64,000 bases of DNA. Source: Streptomyces sp. TLI_171. GTDB lineage: Bacteria > Actinomycetota > Actinomycetes > Streptomycetales > Streptomycetaceae. A model generated the notes under the pieces. That model searched no databases, was not told where the DNA came from, and was given only the letters and a program-made list of their open reading frames with translations. Positions 8,929 through 17,902 of the stretch are shown here, one piece after another; the first letter of the stretch is position 1, and each line of letters starts with the position of its first letter. Both the position numbers and the translations under genes were made by a program. The stretch covers positions 5,483,001 through 5,547,000 of the forward strand of contig NZ_RAPS01000001.1 of assembly GCF_003610255.1 (NCBI RefSeq), read 5' to 3'.

Positions 8929-9842
8929 GCCCGGTACTCCCGTCCGGTGAGTTGGAGGAAGACGTCCTCCAGGGTGGCGCCGCGGACCTCCAGGCCGCGC
9001 AGCGCGTTCTGCTCGGCCAGCATGGACAGCACCGGCGCGGGCTCGGCGGTGGACAGCGCGAGGGTGACGCCGTCGTCCTCCAGGTTGCTGTACACGGCGC
9101 CGGCGGCGGTGAGCAGCTCACGCGCCCGGTCGGTGGTCAGCAGCCCGGACTCGACCCGGATCCGGACGGTGTCGTCGATCTCGCGGACCAGCGCGGCGGG
9201 CGCGCCGGTCTTCAGCACCTTGCCGTGGTCCATCACCGAGACGCGGTCGCAGAGGATCTCCGCCTCGTCCAGGTAGTGGGTGGTGAGCACGACGGTGCGG
9301 CCCTCGGCGTTGATGTCGCGCAGCAGGTCCCACAGGTTGCGGCGGGCCTGCGGGTCGAGGCCGGTGGTCGGCTCGTCGAGGAACACCAGCTCCGGGTCGT
9401 GCACCAGGGCGCAGGCGATCGACAGGCGCTGGGCCTGGCCGCCGGACATCTTGTCGGTCAGCACGTTCGCCGACTCGGTCAGCCCGACCCGCTCCAGCAT
9501 CGCGTCGGCGGCCTTCGGGCCGATGCCGTAGAACGAGGCGAAGGTGCGGATGGTCTCGCGCGCGCTCAGCTTGTTGAAGAACGCGGACGCCTGGAACTGC
9601 ACGCCGATGCGCGGCAGCAGCTTGGAGTTGCGCGGCCAGGGCGACAGGCCGAGCAGCTCGACCCGGCCCTCGTCGGCCTCCCGGATGCCCTCCAGGATCT
9701 CCAGAGTGGTCGTCTTGCCGGCCCCGTTCGGCCCGAGCAGACCGTAAAATTCGCCAGTCGCGACGGAGAGTGACACCCCGTCGACAGCCTGGACATCCCC
9801 GTACCGCTTCCGGATGCCGTCAGCGGTTATTGCTTCAGTCAT
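8925..9842 (-). CDS. ABC exporter ATP-binding protein
   Basis: A 305-residue ATPase partnering the permease that overlaps it. Walker A GPNGAGKTT is near residue 38, signature MSGGQAQRLSIA near residue 132, Walker B VFLDEPTTGLD next, and the switch His in LTTHYLDEAE. After about residue 215 there is a C-terminal domain of the DrrA/DUF4162 type (ending VFLQLTGREYRA) typical of ABC-2 exporters. The gene opens with unusually A/T-rich codons (ATA at residue 5). Its promoter should lie in the 164-bp gap to 10007. Confidence 0.93.
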   Translation of the reverse strand: MTEAITADGIRKRYGDVQAVDGVSLSVATGEFYGLLGPNGAGKTTTLEILEGIREADEGRVELLGLSPWPRNSKLLPRIGVQFQASAFFNKLSARETIRTFASFYGIGPKAADAMLERVGLTESANVLTDKMSGGQAQRLSIACALVHDPELVFLDEPTTGLDPQARRNLWDLLRDINAEGRTVVLTTHYLDEAEILCDRVSVMDHGKVLKTGAPAALVREIDDTVRIRVESGLLTTDRARELLTAAGAVYSNLEDDGVTLALSTAEPAPVLSMLAEQNALRGLEVRGATLEDVFLQLTGREYRA

Positions 9843-9925
9843 GGCCCGAAGCGTAGGGGGTCCGGACGCCCCTCACGAGCACTTTTGTACGAATTTTGAG
9901 CATCCGGTGTCAGGACGGTGCGCCG

Positions 9926-9968
9926 ACGGCCCCGCGGCGGGAGACGAACTCCCGGGCCGCGGGGCCGT
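9926..9968 (-). terminator. Strong terminator ending the pknG-FHA operon
   Basis: Perfect 13-bp stem ACGGCCCCGCGGC / GCCGCGGGGCCGT with an inner GGGAG / CTCCC pair. It lies 38 nt past the stop of the FHA gene and would end the leftward operon before the exporter promoter. Confidence 0.75.
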
Positions 9969-10006
9969 GGTGACGCTCAGTCAGTCCGTGGCGGGCTGAC
10001 CGGCCG

Positions 10007-11335
10007 TCAGGCGCGGTGCACGGTGATGGTGGTCCAGGCGCCGACGTGGATGCGGTCGCCGTCGTTCAGCGGGACCGCGGTGTGCGGCGGCAGGGTGTCC
10101 GGGCTGCCGTTCAGCGTGGTGCCGTTGGTGGAGTCCTGGTCGACCACCACCCAGCTGCCGTCGGGCTGTTCGGCCAGCAGGGCGTGCTGGTGCGAGGCGC
10201 CCGGGTCCTCGGGGGCCACCGACAGGTCGATCTCCGGGACGGTGCCGCGCTGCTGGCTGCGCCGGCCGATCCGGAGCTGGCCGCGGCCGGTCAGCGGGAT
10301 CCGCCGCTCCGCGGTGTACGGCGGGAAGTACAGGCCGGCCGCGTCCGGGCCGCTGCGGGCCATCATGTCGTTGAAGTAGTCGTGGTCGGCCGTCACCACG
10401 GCGAACCAGGTGGTGCGCTGCGGCGCGGCCGGCGGCTGGCCGGGCTGCCCGGGGCGGCCCTGCGGCCCGGACTGGCCCTGCTGGCCCTGCTGTCCGGGCG
10501 GGTTGAGCCGGAACGAGGTGCCGAACTCCTCGCTGCCGGGCTGCTGGTGCCGGGGCTGCTGGTGCTGCTGCGGCGGGGCGGAGGGCTCGGCGTACACCGG
10601 GCCGGTGCGCTCGTAGTCGACGTCCGGGAAGGACGCGGACGGGCCCTTGTCGAAGGACGGCGCGGACGGGTAACCGGGCACCGCCGGGGGAGCGGCCGGG
10701 CCGGGCGCGGCGGGCGGGAAGCCCGGGCGCTCGAACGGCGACGGGGCCGGGGCCGGGGGCTCGTACGGCGACTTGGGAGCCTGCGGCGGCTGCGCGGCCT
10801 GCGGACGCTCGTAGGCCGAGGGCGCGGCGGGAGCGGCCGGAGGCGCGGGCGGCTGCGGGGAGGGCGGCGGGAAGCCGTAGCCGGGCTGCCCGCCGGGGGC
10901 GGCGCCGGGCGGGCGGGCCGAGGTGGCGAGGTTGTAGTCGTAGCCGCACTCCTCGCAGTACCGGCCGGTCTGCGGGGAGCGGCAGATCGGGCAGGTCACC
11001 AGGCCGCCGGTGGGCCCGGGCGGCGGGGCGCCGTACGGGCCGGGGGCACCCGGGCCGCCGGGGCCCGCGGGGGTGCCGGACGGCGGGGTGGGGGTGCGGC
11101 GCGGTTCGAAGTAGCCGCCGCCGTTCGGCGTGCCGGACGGCGGGGTGCTGCCCGGTCCGGCGGGCGGGTACTGGCCGGGGTAGGGGGCGGCGGCGGGCGC
11201 GCCGGGGCCGCCGGCCTGCGGCTGGCCGGCGGGGTGGCCGGGGATCGCGAGACCGGGCGGCGGGGTCATGGGGAATCCGCAGTAGTCGCACCAGTCCTCG
11301 GCCTGCGACTCGTGTCCCCTAGGGCAGATCGGCAT
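10007..11335 (-). CDS. Zinc-ribbon / proline-rich / FHA-domain protein
   Basis: A 442-residue cytoplasmic protein in three parts. Residues 1-25 form a zinc ribbon (CPRGH...CDYCGF) and a second ribbon, CPICRSPQTGRYCEECG, lies near residue 115. Residues 20-110 and 140-320 are Pro/Gly/Ala/Gln-rich and disordered. The last 100 residues are an FHA domain with RIGRRSQQRG, GASHQHALL and STNGTTLNG, the conserved Arg, Ser-x-x-His and Asn-Gly that bind phosphothreonine. It is the last gene of the PknG locus, so it is a likely reader or substrate of PknG, in the way GarA is in mycobacteria, although GarA is much smaller. The ATG at 11335 is preferred to GTG 11347, whose GGAG is only 1 nt away. Confidence 0.85.
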   Translation of the reverse strand: MPICPRGHESQAEDWCDYCGFPMTPPPGLAIPGHPAGQPQAGGPGAPAAAPYPGQYPPAGPGSTPPSGTPNGGGYFEPRRTPTPPSGTPAGPGGPGAPGPYGAPPPGPTGGLVTCPICRSPQTGRYCEECGYDYNLATSARPPGAAPGGQPGYGFPPPSPQPPAPPAAPAAPSAYERPQAAQPPQAPKSPYEPPAPAPSPFERPGFPPAAPGPAAPPAVPGYPSAPSFDKGPSASFPDVDYERTGPVYAEPSAPPQQHQQPRHQQPGSEEFGTSFRLNPPGQQGQQGQSGPQGRPGQPGQPPAAPQRTTWFAVVTADHDYFNDMMARSGPDAAGLYFPPYTAERRIPLTGRGQLRIGRRSQQRGTVPEIDLSVAPEDPGASHQHALLAEQPDGSWVVVDQDSTNGTTLNGSPDTLPPHTAVPLNDGDRIHVGAWTTITVHRA

Positions 11336-11381
11336 CAGGTCCCCCACACTCCAGCAGGTTCGGGTCCGGTGGCTGTCCGGC

Positions 11382-12722
11382 TCACTTCTTCACGCGCACG
11401 GTCTTCGTCGACCGGGTCTCGAGGGTCATCGAGTCGGCCTCGCTCACGTTCTTACGGAACCGAACGGTACCCTCCCTCTCGTCGACCACGTCCACCACCT
11501 TCCGCAGCAGCTTGAGGGTGCCCTCGTTCCCGCTGGCGTGGGCGAGCTTCACGGCGGCGCCCAACTTGGCGGTGGCGCGGTCGAGATCGCCGGCCCGGTG
11601 GGCCTCCAGGCCGTCCCGGATGGAGTCGGCGAGTTCGGCCTGGCCGGTGTAGTGCGCGACCTGCGAGTTGATCCGGGTGGAGGACTCCAGGTCGTCGGTC
11701 CACACGGCGCGCACCAGGCCCTGGCCGAGCACCTCGGCGGTGCCGTCGGGGTGCGGCAGCACCAGGCTGATCCGGGCGGCGAGCATCTCGTTGCCGACGG
11801 CGGCGGCCGGGACCTCCACGCACACGTGGTAGTCGCGGGACTCGTCGCCCCAGGAGCCGGTCGGGTAGTCCCCGGCCCGGGTGCCGGCGTCCACCCGGCG
11901 GCCGGTGAGGTCCTCGACGTCGGGGGCGACCTGCTTGACGTACTTCACCTGCGCGTTGGCGGGCGTCCACACCCGCAGCGCCACGTCGGCGACCTGCTTG
12001 CCCATGGCGGTGGTCATCATCGAGCGGAAGTCGTCGGCCAGTCCGGACGGCTCGGCGACGATGTCGACGGTGCCGAGCAGCGCGGAGGCGATCTTGCGGA
12101 GCTCGGCGACCTCCCAGTCGGTGCCGACGCCGCGGCAGTCGGCGGTGAACTGGCCGGCCGCCTCGTCCAGGGCGCGCTGCAGGTCGGCGGGCTTCTCGTG
12201 CTCGTTGCGGCCGTCGGTGAGCAGGATGGCGTGCCGGATGGTGGCCTCCGGGCGGGAGGCGAACAGCTGGCGGGCCTTGGTGACCCAGGTGCCGATGGCG
12301 GTGCCGCCGTTCGGCCGGAGCCGGCGCAGCGCGTCCTTGGCGTGCGCGCGGGTGTCCCGGTCGGCGACGGCGAGGCGGCCGTTGCCGGGGTAGACGTCGC
12401 CGGCCTCGTGGGTGCCGGCGACCACCGAGAAGGCCACGCCGTCGCGGAGTTCGTCGATGGCGGCGGCAGTGGCCTCCCGGGCGTGCCGCATCTTGGTGTT
12501 GGGGTACTCCATCGAGCCGGAGCAGTCGATCACCAGCACCACGGCGGCGCCCGGCCCGGGGGCGGTCGCGGCGGAGGTCAGCGGCCGGCCGCCGGAGGTG
12601 CCGCCGCCGGTCGCGGTGACGGTGACGATGGCGTTGACTTCGCGGGCGCCCTGGGCGAGGTACTCGTTCTGGAAGACGTCGACGTCGAACCGGGGGGCGT
12701 CGGGCTTGGACAACGAGGCCAT
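11382..12722 (-). CDS. von Willebrand factor type A domain protein
   Basis: A 446-residue cytoplasmic protein without signal peptide. A vWA domain at about residues 58-235 carries an intact metal-ion-dependent adhesion site: D66-C67-S68-G69-S70 in VVLVIDCSGSM, the downstream Thr in NGGTAIGTW and the Asp in ILLTDGRNEHE. The rest is beta-rich followed by a helical C-terminal region (AVKLAHASGNEGTLKLLRKVVDVVDE). vWA proteins bind partners through Mg2+; next to a kinase, phosphatase and FHA protein it is likely a scaffold or effector of that pathway. It lies 32 bp after the PP2C gene and 46 bp before the FHA gene. Confidence 0.85.
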   Translation of the reverse strand: MASLSKPDAPRFDVDVFQNEYLAQGAREVNAIVTVTATGGGTSGGRPLTSAATAPGPGAAVVLVIDCSGSMEYPNTKMRHAREATAAAIDELRDGVAFSVVAGTHEAGDVYPGNGRLAVADRDTRAHAKDALRRLRPNGGTAIGTWVTKARQLFASRPEATIRHAILLTDGRNEHEKPADLQRALDEAAGQFTADCRGVGTDWEVAELRKIASALLGTVDIVAEPSGLADDFRSMMTTAMGKQVADVALRVWTPANAQVKYVKQVAPDVEDLTGRRVDAGTRAGDYPTGSWGDESRDYHVCVEVPAAAVGNEMLAARISLVLPHPDGTAEVLGQGLVRAVWTDDLESSTRINSQVAHYTGQAELADSIRDGLEAHRAGDLDRATAKLGAAVKLAHASGNEGTLKLLRKVVDVVDEREGTVRFRKNVSEADSMTLETRSTKTVRVKK

Positions 12723-12754
12723 TGCGGAAGGCTCCTGTCGGAGGGTCAGAAGGG

Positions 12755-13867
12755 TCAGGTCCTGGCGGGTTCGGCGACCTGGCGCAGCGGGATCGTGGCG
12801 TCCGGGTCGGCGGCGCGCGGCAGCGGCACGTCGAGCACGGTGGCGTCGTGGGTGGCGCGGGCGGCCGGCGGGTCGATCGGCAGGACCGCGACGGTGATGT
12901 TGTCGTGCCCGCCGCGCTCGACCGCGAACCGCACCAACTCGCGTGCGGTGGCGAGCGGTTCGGTGCGGGCGTCGGCGCGCACCACGGACGCCAGGTCGGT
13001 GGCGGCCTCGGCGTAGTTCCACAGGCCGTCGGTGCAGATCAGCAGCACGCCGGGGACGTGCGGGGTGAAGCTGACGGTGTGCGGGTCGAGGTCCTCGGCG
13101 TCGGCGCCGAGCCAGCCGGTGATGGCGTGCGCGCGCGGGTCGGCGTACGCCTCGGCCTCGGCCATCAGCTTGGCGGCGACCATCCGGGCGGCCCAGGAGT
13201 CGTCCTCGGTGAGTCGGTAGGGCTCGGCGGACTCCCGGTCGTCCGGGATCCAGTAGGCGCGGGTGTCGCCGACCCAGCCGATGGTGACCAGGCCGGCTGC
13301 GCTGATCGCGCTGACGTAGGTGCAGGCGGGCGCGTTGCTGTGGCGGCCCTCGATCGGGGTGCCGTCGGCGGCGAGCGCGCTGACGGCGCGGTTGGCGGCG
13401 CCGATCGCCTCGCGCATCGCCTGGCCGGGCTCGCGGCCCGCCCGCAGCGCGGTGACCAGCGAGTCGGCGGCGGCGGTGACGGCGGTGGCGGACGCCTCGT
13501 CGGGGCGGGACGAGGAGGAGACGCCGTCGCAGACCACGGCGAGCACGGCGGGGGCGCCGTCGGGGCCCTCGGCGGTGGCGACGGTGAAGGCGTCCTCGTT
13601 GCGGTGGTGCCGCAGGCCGCGGTCGGAGACCGCCGCCACGCCGGCCGACTCCCGTTCCTGGTGGTCGCGTTCGCGCGGCTGGGCGTGGCCGCAGCGCTGG
13701 CACCAGCCGTCCGCGAGCTCGGCGGAGCCGCAGTGCGGGCAGCTGGGCACCACCGGTAGGTCGCGGAGGGTCGGCGGCCCGGTCAGGGCGGTGCCGCAGG
13801 TCCCGCAGAAGGCGTCCTGGGGCCCCAGCGGTTCGGCACAGTTCGGGCACTCGGTCTGCTGCGGCAT
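12755..13867 (-). CDS. PP2C-family Ser/Thr phosphatase with N-terminal zinc ribbons
   Basis: A 370-residue cytoplasmic phosphatase. Two zinc ribbons come first (CPNCAEPLGPQDAFCGTCG at 7-25, CPHCGSAELADGWCQRCG near 43-60). The PP2C domain follows, with the metal-binding motifs RHHRNEDAF, VLAVVCDGVSSSS, IGWVGDTRAYW, ICTDGLWNY and GGHDNITVAV. It removes phosphate from Ser/Thr. It begins 2 bp after the stop of the pknG-type gene and is almost certainly co-translated with it, forming a kinase/phosphatase pair. The frame is open far upstream through pknG, but that is an antisense-free shadow frame; ATG 13867 begins the ribbon sequence. Confidence 0.9.
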   Translation of the reverse strand: MPQQTECPNCAEPLGPQDAFCGTCGTALTGPPTLRDLPVVPSCPHCGSAELADGWCQRCGHAQPRERDHQERESAGVAAVSDRGLRHHRNEDAFTVATAEGPDGAPAVLAVVCDGVSSSSRPDEASATAVTAAADSLVTALRAGREPGQAMREAIGAANRAVSALAADGTPIEGRHSNAPACTYVSAISAAGLVTIGWVGDTRAYWIPDDRESAEPYRLTEDDSWAARMVAAKLMAEAEAYADPRAHAITGWLGADAEDLDPHTVSFTPHVPGVLLICTDGLWNYAEAATDLASVVRADARTEPLATARELVRFAVERGGHDNITVAVLPIDPPAARATHDATVLDVPLPRAADPDATIPLRQVAEPART

Positions 13868-13869
13868 GT

Positions 13870-16413
13870 TCACACCCACGTCCGGGGGCGGGCCCGGTTG
13901 GCCCGTTCCACCCACTCGATCCTCGTTCCGGCCCGGTCGGACAACCGCGCCAACACCCGGTAGGAGTGTTCCAGGGCGAGTCGCAGTTCCCGTTCCGCGG
14001 CGGGATGTCCCAGCACGCTCAGCGTGGCGGGCTTTCCGGCGGCCCCGGCCAGCACCCACTGCAGGGCGGCGTCCAGCACCTCGACGGCGAGTTCCTCGCG
14101 CCGCCGGGCGTCCAGCGCGAGCGCCGTCAGCTGCGCGGAGCTGTCGGCGAGTTCGGCCGCCAGCGGCTCGGTGGCGGGGCGGCCGCGCAGCCGGGCGCGG
14201 ACGGCGCCGACCCGGGCCGCGGTGAAGTGCGTGGAGCTCTCCGGGACGGCCTCCAGCGCGGCGACCGCGCCGGGCCGGTCGCCGACCGCGAGCCGGACCC
14301 GGGCCAGGCCGAACGCGGCGCCGACGAAGGACCGGTCGGTGGTGCCGACCAGGCCGTAGTAGGCGGTGGCGTCCTCGGCGTCGCCGAGCAGTTCGGCGCA
14401 GACCGCGAGCGCCAGCTTGGGCGCGGTCTCGCCGGGGAAGGCGTCGTACACCGCGTCGAAGGACTCGGCGGCGGCCTCGGCCCGGCCCTCGGCCAGCGCG
14501 GCCAGGCCCCGGTACCACACCACCCGCCAGTCGCCGGGGTGTTCGGCCTCCAGACCGCCCAGCACCTCGGCGGCGGCCTGGTGGTCGGCGAGCTCCAGGT
14601 GGGCACGCAGCAGGCGCAGCCGCAGCTCCGGCGAGTCCGCGCCGGAGGACTGCAGGGCGGTGAGCAGTTCGCCGGGGTCGGCGGCGGGCAGCGCGGACAG
14701 GAAGCCCGCGTTGGGGTCCGCGGGGTCGACCAGCGGGGCGGGCAGCGCCAGGGCGGTGGCCCGGGCGTGCGGCCGGTGCTCGGGCAACTCGCTCTCCACC
14801 AACCGCAGTTCGGGGCCGAACAGGGTGGAGAGCGCGGGGCGGGCGGTGCCGTCCTGGAGGCTCAGCACCTCGCGCAGCACGCCGGTGAGCTGACCGGCCA
14901 TCTCCTCGGCGGAGGCGAACCGGCGGGCCGGGTCGGGGTCGGTGGCGCGCAGCAGGAAGCGGTGGAAGGACTCGAACCGGGCGAACACCTCGACCTCGTC
15001 CGGGCCGGGCAGTTCGTGCCGCCAGCGGTCCGCGTAGCCCTGGAAGTCGAAGGTCAGCACGGCCAGCGAACGCGCCACCGTGTACAGGTCGGAGGAGGCG
15101 GACGGGCCGACCGTGGCGATCTCCGGGGCCTGGTAGCCGACGGTGCCGTAGATCGGGCCGTCGTCGTCGTGCCGGCGGACGGCGCCCAGGTCGATGAGCT
15201 TCAGCGTGTCGTCCGACTGGATCACGTTGTCCAGCTTGAAGTCGCAGTACACCAGCCCGCGGGCGTGCAGGTAGCCGAGCGCGGGCAGCGCCTCCAGCGC
15301 GTACGCGATGGCCTGTTCGACCGGCAGCGGCTCGCGGCGGCCGTCGGGGGTGCGGCGCTCGTTGGCGATGTCCTTCAGCGACTTGCCGCCGACGTACTCC
15401 ATCACGATGTACCCGTCGGCGACGCCGGTGCGGGCGTCCGGGTGCTCGACGAAGTTGATGATGCGGACGATGTTCGGGTGGTCGACCTCGGCCAGGAAGC
15501 GCCGCTCGGCGATGGCGACCGCCAGCGCGTCCTCGTCGCCGGTGTCCAGCAGGCCCTTCAGCACCACCCAGCGCCGGTTGACCTGCCGGTCCACCGCCAG
15601 GTAGATCCAGCCGAGACCGCCGTGCGCCAGGCAGCCCAGCACCTCGTACTGGCCGCCGACCAGGTCGCCGCGGCCCAGCTTCGGGCTGAACGAGTACGGG
15701 GTGCCGCACTTGGTGCAGAAGCCCTCGGGGCGCCCCGGGCGGCCGTCCTTCTCCCGGCCCACCGGCTGGTCGCAGCGCGAGCAGAACCGCTTGCGCTCCG
15801 GGACCTCCGGGTTCTCCAGCACCGCCTGCGAGGGGTTGCGGGTCGGCACCGGCGCGATCGTCACCAGGCCCGCGCCCAGGTTGCCGCGCCGGCCGGTGCC
15901 CGCCGAGCCGCGCGAGCTGCGCACCGACACCGACCGGCCGGAGCCGCTGCGCGCCGACCGGCCCGCGCGGGAGCGGCCCGAGGAGGTCCGCGAGGAGCCG
16001 GAGCGCGACGAACCCGAACCGGAGAGGGATGAGTTGGCGGTCGGGGCGGCAGGCTCGGCGGCCAGGCCGCACTCGTCGCAGTACCCGTCCGGGTCGACCG
16101 TCCCGGCGCAGTCGCCCCGCCCGCACGGGCTGCCGGGCGCGGGCGCGCTGCGCGGCGCCGGCACCGGGGCGGAGGCCGGGACGGATCGGGAGGACACCGG
16201 CTCGGCGGCCAGGCCGCACTCGTCGCAGTACCCGTCCGGGTCGACCGTCCCGGCGCAGCCGCCCCGCCCGCACCGCAGCGTGGCGGCGACCGCCGTGCGC
16301 GCCGGCGGCGCTGACGGTGCGGCAGCAGCCTCGGGTGCCAGCCCGCACTCGTCGCAGTACCCGTCCGGGTCGATCTCCCCGCCGCAACCCGCGCGGGCAC
16401 ACGCCTCAGCCAT
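13870..16413 (-). CDS. pknG: PknG-type serine/threonine protein kinase with triple zinc-ribbon N-terminus
   Basis: An 847-residue soluble kinase. Residues 1-120 hold three near-identical zinc ribbons (each with DPDGYCDECGLA). Residues 128-178 are a Ser/Arg/Gly-rich disordered basic linker. A rubredoxin-like zinc site follows with Cys211, Cys214, Cys233 and Cys236. The kinase domain (about 255-520) opens with GQYEVLGCLAHGGLGWIYLA, almost the mycobacterial PknG sequence. Lys286 is the ATP lysine, Asp391 in YCDFKLDN the catalytic base (a non-RD kinase, as in PknG), and Asp408 in DLG binds metal. The C-terminal 300 residues are helical TPR-like repeats. It overlaps the upstream gene by 8 bp. In mycobacteria PknG phosphorylates the FHA protein GarA to control glutamate and TCA metabolism. 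Confidence 0.93.
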   Translation of the reverse strand: MAEACARAGCGGEIDPDGYCDECGLAPEAAAAPSAPPARTAVAATLRCGRGGCAGTVDPDGYCDECGLAAEPVSSRSVPASAPVPAPRSAPAPGSPCGRGDCAGTVDPDGYCDECGLAAEPAAPTANSSLSGSGSSRSGSSRTSSGRSRAGRSARSGSGRSVSVRSSRGSAGTGRRGNLGAGLVTIAPVPTRNPSQAVLENPEVPERKRFCSRCDQPVGREKDGRPGRPEGFCTKCGTPYSFSPKLGRGDLVGGQYEVLGCLAHGGLGWIYLAVDRQVNRRWVVLKGLLDTGDEDALAVAIAERRFLAEVDHPNIVRIINFVEHPDARTGVADGYIVMEYVGGKSLKDIANERRTPDGRREPLPVEQAIAYALEALPALGYLHARGLVYCDFKLDNVIQSDDTLKLIDLGAVRRHDDDGPIYGTVGYQAPEIATVGPSASSDLYTVARSLAVLTFDFQGYADRWRHELPGPDEVEVFARFESFHRFLLRATDPDPARRFASAEEMAGQLTGVLREVLSLQDGTARPALSTLFGPELRLVESELPEHRPHARATALALPAPLVDPADPNAGFLSALPAADPGELLTALQSSGADSPELRLRLLRAHLELADHQAAAEVLGGLEAEHPGDWRVVWYRGLAALAEGRAEAAAESFDAVYDAFPGETAPKLALAVCAELLGDAEDATAYYGLVGTTDRSFVGAAFGLARVRLAVGDRPGAVAALEAVPESSTHFTAARVGAVRARLRGRPATEPLAAELADSSAQLTALALDARRREELAVEVLDAALQWVLAGAAGKPATLSVLGHPAAERELRLALEHSYRVLARLSDRAGTRIEWVERANRARPRTWV
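16052..16126 (-). repeat. 75-bp intragenic direct repeat, copy A (zinc ribbon)
   Basis: Differs by a single base from the segment at 16199-16273. It encodes the third zinc ribbon of the PknG-type kinase. A third, more diverged copy encodes the first ribbon at about 16340-16397. The near-identity at DNA level points to recent tandem duplication or gene conversion. Confidence 0.85.
16199..16273 (-). repeat. 75-bp intragenic direct repeat, copy B (zinc ribbon)
   Basis: Partner of copy A at 16052-16126, with one T/C difference at position 61. It encodes the second zinc ribbon of the kinase. The 72 bp between copies encode a Pro/Ala/Ser linker. Confidence 0.85.
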
Positions 16414-17755
16414 CGGTCTCCTCCCCCTGGCGACTGTCCTGGATGCGCGGCGCCGGCGGCCGCTCGGGCGCGCGCAGCGCCTGCTGGAACCGGCCCACCG
16501 CCTCCGCGGCCGCCCGCAGGTCGCACGGGGCGCTCCACAGCAGCCAGCGGGCCTTCTCGAACCGTTCGACCACCTCGGGGTCCTCGGCGAGGCCGAGCCG
16601 GGCGGCCATCGCCTTGTACGCCTCCAGCCGCCCGCGCAGTTCCGCCCGCACCGCGAGCGGCTGGGCGACCTCGGTCAGCGCCTGCCGGGCCCGGCCGAGC
16701 TCCTTGGCGGCGGCGTCCTCCAGCGCGTCCAGCAGCGGGCCGAGCCGGTGCCACTGGCCGGTCTGCTGGAAGTCCACGGCCTGCGCGATCGCCTCGCGCA
16801 GCGCGGACGGCGGCCCCGGTACCGCGGGCACCTCGGTGGCGGCGATCTTCGCCAGCACCTCGCCGCGGGCCCGGCGGGCCTCGGCCAGCGTCAGGTCGGC
16901 CCGCTGCAGCAGGTCGGCGACCTGCTGCAGGCGCTCGTGCGACTCGTCGCGCAGCCGCAGCAGCCCCTCCAGCTCGACCCGGACGTCGTCCAGCGAGCGG
17001 CCCATCCGGTCGAACCCGGCGGTGTCCACCGCGCCGGTCGGCGACGCCCAGGCCGCGTCCTCGGCGGCCCGGCCGCGCTGCGCGGGCACCCGGCTGGGCC
17101 GCCACAGCGCCAGCGGGTCGGCCACCACCTGGGCCCGGAGGGCCGTCAACTGCTCGGCCAGCGACGCCAGGTCGTCGGCCAGCGGGTGCCCGCCGGGGCG
17201 CACCCCGACCGAGACCGCGAGCATCTGCACCCGGCCGAGTTCGGCCAGCAGCAGGTCGATCCGGGCGGGCAACGCCGACCAGACCGCGTCGACCGCGCTG
17301 ACCACCTCCACCACCACCGCGTACCAGCCGTTCATCCGCTCCAGCAGCTCGGTCAGCGTGACCTGCTCCACCAGCCGTGCGGGCGCGCCGAGTTGGCCCG
17401 CCGCCTCGGGGAGCCGGCCGCCGGAGACGGTGACCGCCCGGCCGGACAGCAGCTCGCTGAGCTCGGCGAGTTCGGCCGCGCCGGGCCGGCTGCGACGCGA
17501 GCGCACCGCGCGCGCCGAGGCCAGCGCCTCCGCGTACCGGTCGAACAGCGCCCACAGCAGGGCGACGCCGCCCTCGGCGACCGTCCAGCGCTCCTTGGTG
17601 CGCCCGGACAGCTCGGCGCCGGTGAGCAGTCGCAGCCCGGGGTGGTCCTGGAGTGCGAGCAGCGCCGCCTCGACCGCGTCGCGCTCGGCACCCAGCCGGG
17701 CCAGCGCGCGGTCGACCTCCTCACGGCTCATCACCGGGCGGGTCGTTCCGGCCAA
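16406..17755 (-). CDS. Uncharacterised helical protein of the pknG locus
   Basis: A 449-residue protein I cannot assign to a named family. It is almost entirely predicted helix, rich in Ala, Leu, Arg and Glu with heptad-like stretches (VRVELEGLLRLRDESHERL, VADLLQRADLTLAEARRAR), no Cys pairs, no signal peptide and no membrane segment. It is likely an elongated coiled-coil cytoplasmic protein. The start is TTG 17755, chosen because a strong AGAGGAGGAA site sits 5 nt upstream; the ATG at 17731 has no ribosome site. Its stop overlaps the kinase start by 8 bp, so it is translationally coupled to PknG, and it lies between the GlnH-like gene and the kinase. It may link the membrane sensor to PknG. 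Confidence 0.8.
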   Translation of the reverse strand: MAGTTRPVMSREEVDRALARLGAERDAVEAALLALQDHPGLRLLTGAELSGRTKERWTVAEGGVALLWALFDRYAEALASARAVRSRRSRPGAAELAELSELLSGRAVTVSGGRLPEAAGQLGAPARLVEQVTLTELLERMNGWYAVVVEVVSAVDAVWSALPARIDLLLAELGRVQMLAVSVGVRPGGHPLADDLASLAEQLTALRAQVVADPLALWRPSRVPAQRGRAAEDAAWASPTGAVDTAGFDRMGRSLDDVRVELEGLLRLRDESHERLQQVADLLQRADLTLAEARRARGEVLAKIAATEVPAVPGPPSALREAIAQAVDFQQTGQWHRLGPLLDALEDAAAKELGRARQALTEVAQPLAVRAELRGRLEAYKAMAARLGLAEDPEVVERFEKARWLLWSAPCDLRAAAEAVGRFQQALRAPERPPAPRIQDSRQGEETDG

Positions 17756-17760
17756 CGCGG

Positions 17761-17770
17761 TTCCTCCTCT
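17761..17770 (-). promoter_or_regulatory. Strong ribosome binding site deciding a TTG start
   Basis: AGAGGAGGAA on the minus strand, 5 nt before TTG 17755. It supports a TTG start for the helical gene rather than the ATG 24 bp downstream. Confidence 0.75.
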
Positions 17771-17902
17771 CGGCCACGGTCGTGGTGACGGGGCGTCGGT
17801 CCCGGGCGGTCCGGGTGACGGCCCGTCGGCGGCCAGTCTCCCCGAAGCCCGGCCAGGAGCGGACGGCGGTCCCCCGCTCGCGCGGCCGCCCGCTCCGCGC
17901 GG

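Noticed and set aside
8713..9773. Plus-strand open frames over the ABC exporter genes
   Set aside because: Antisense shadows of clear ABC permease and ATPase genes with intact Walker motifs.
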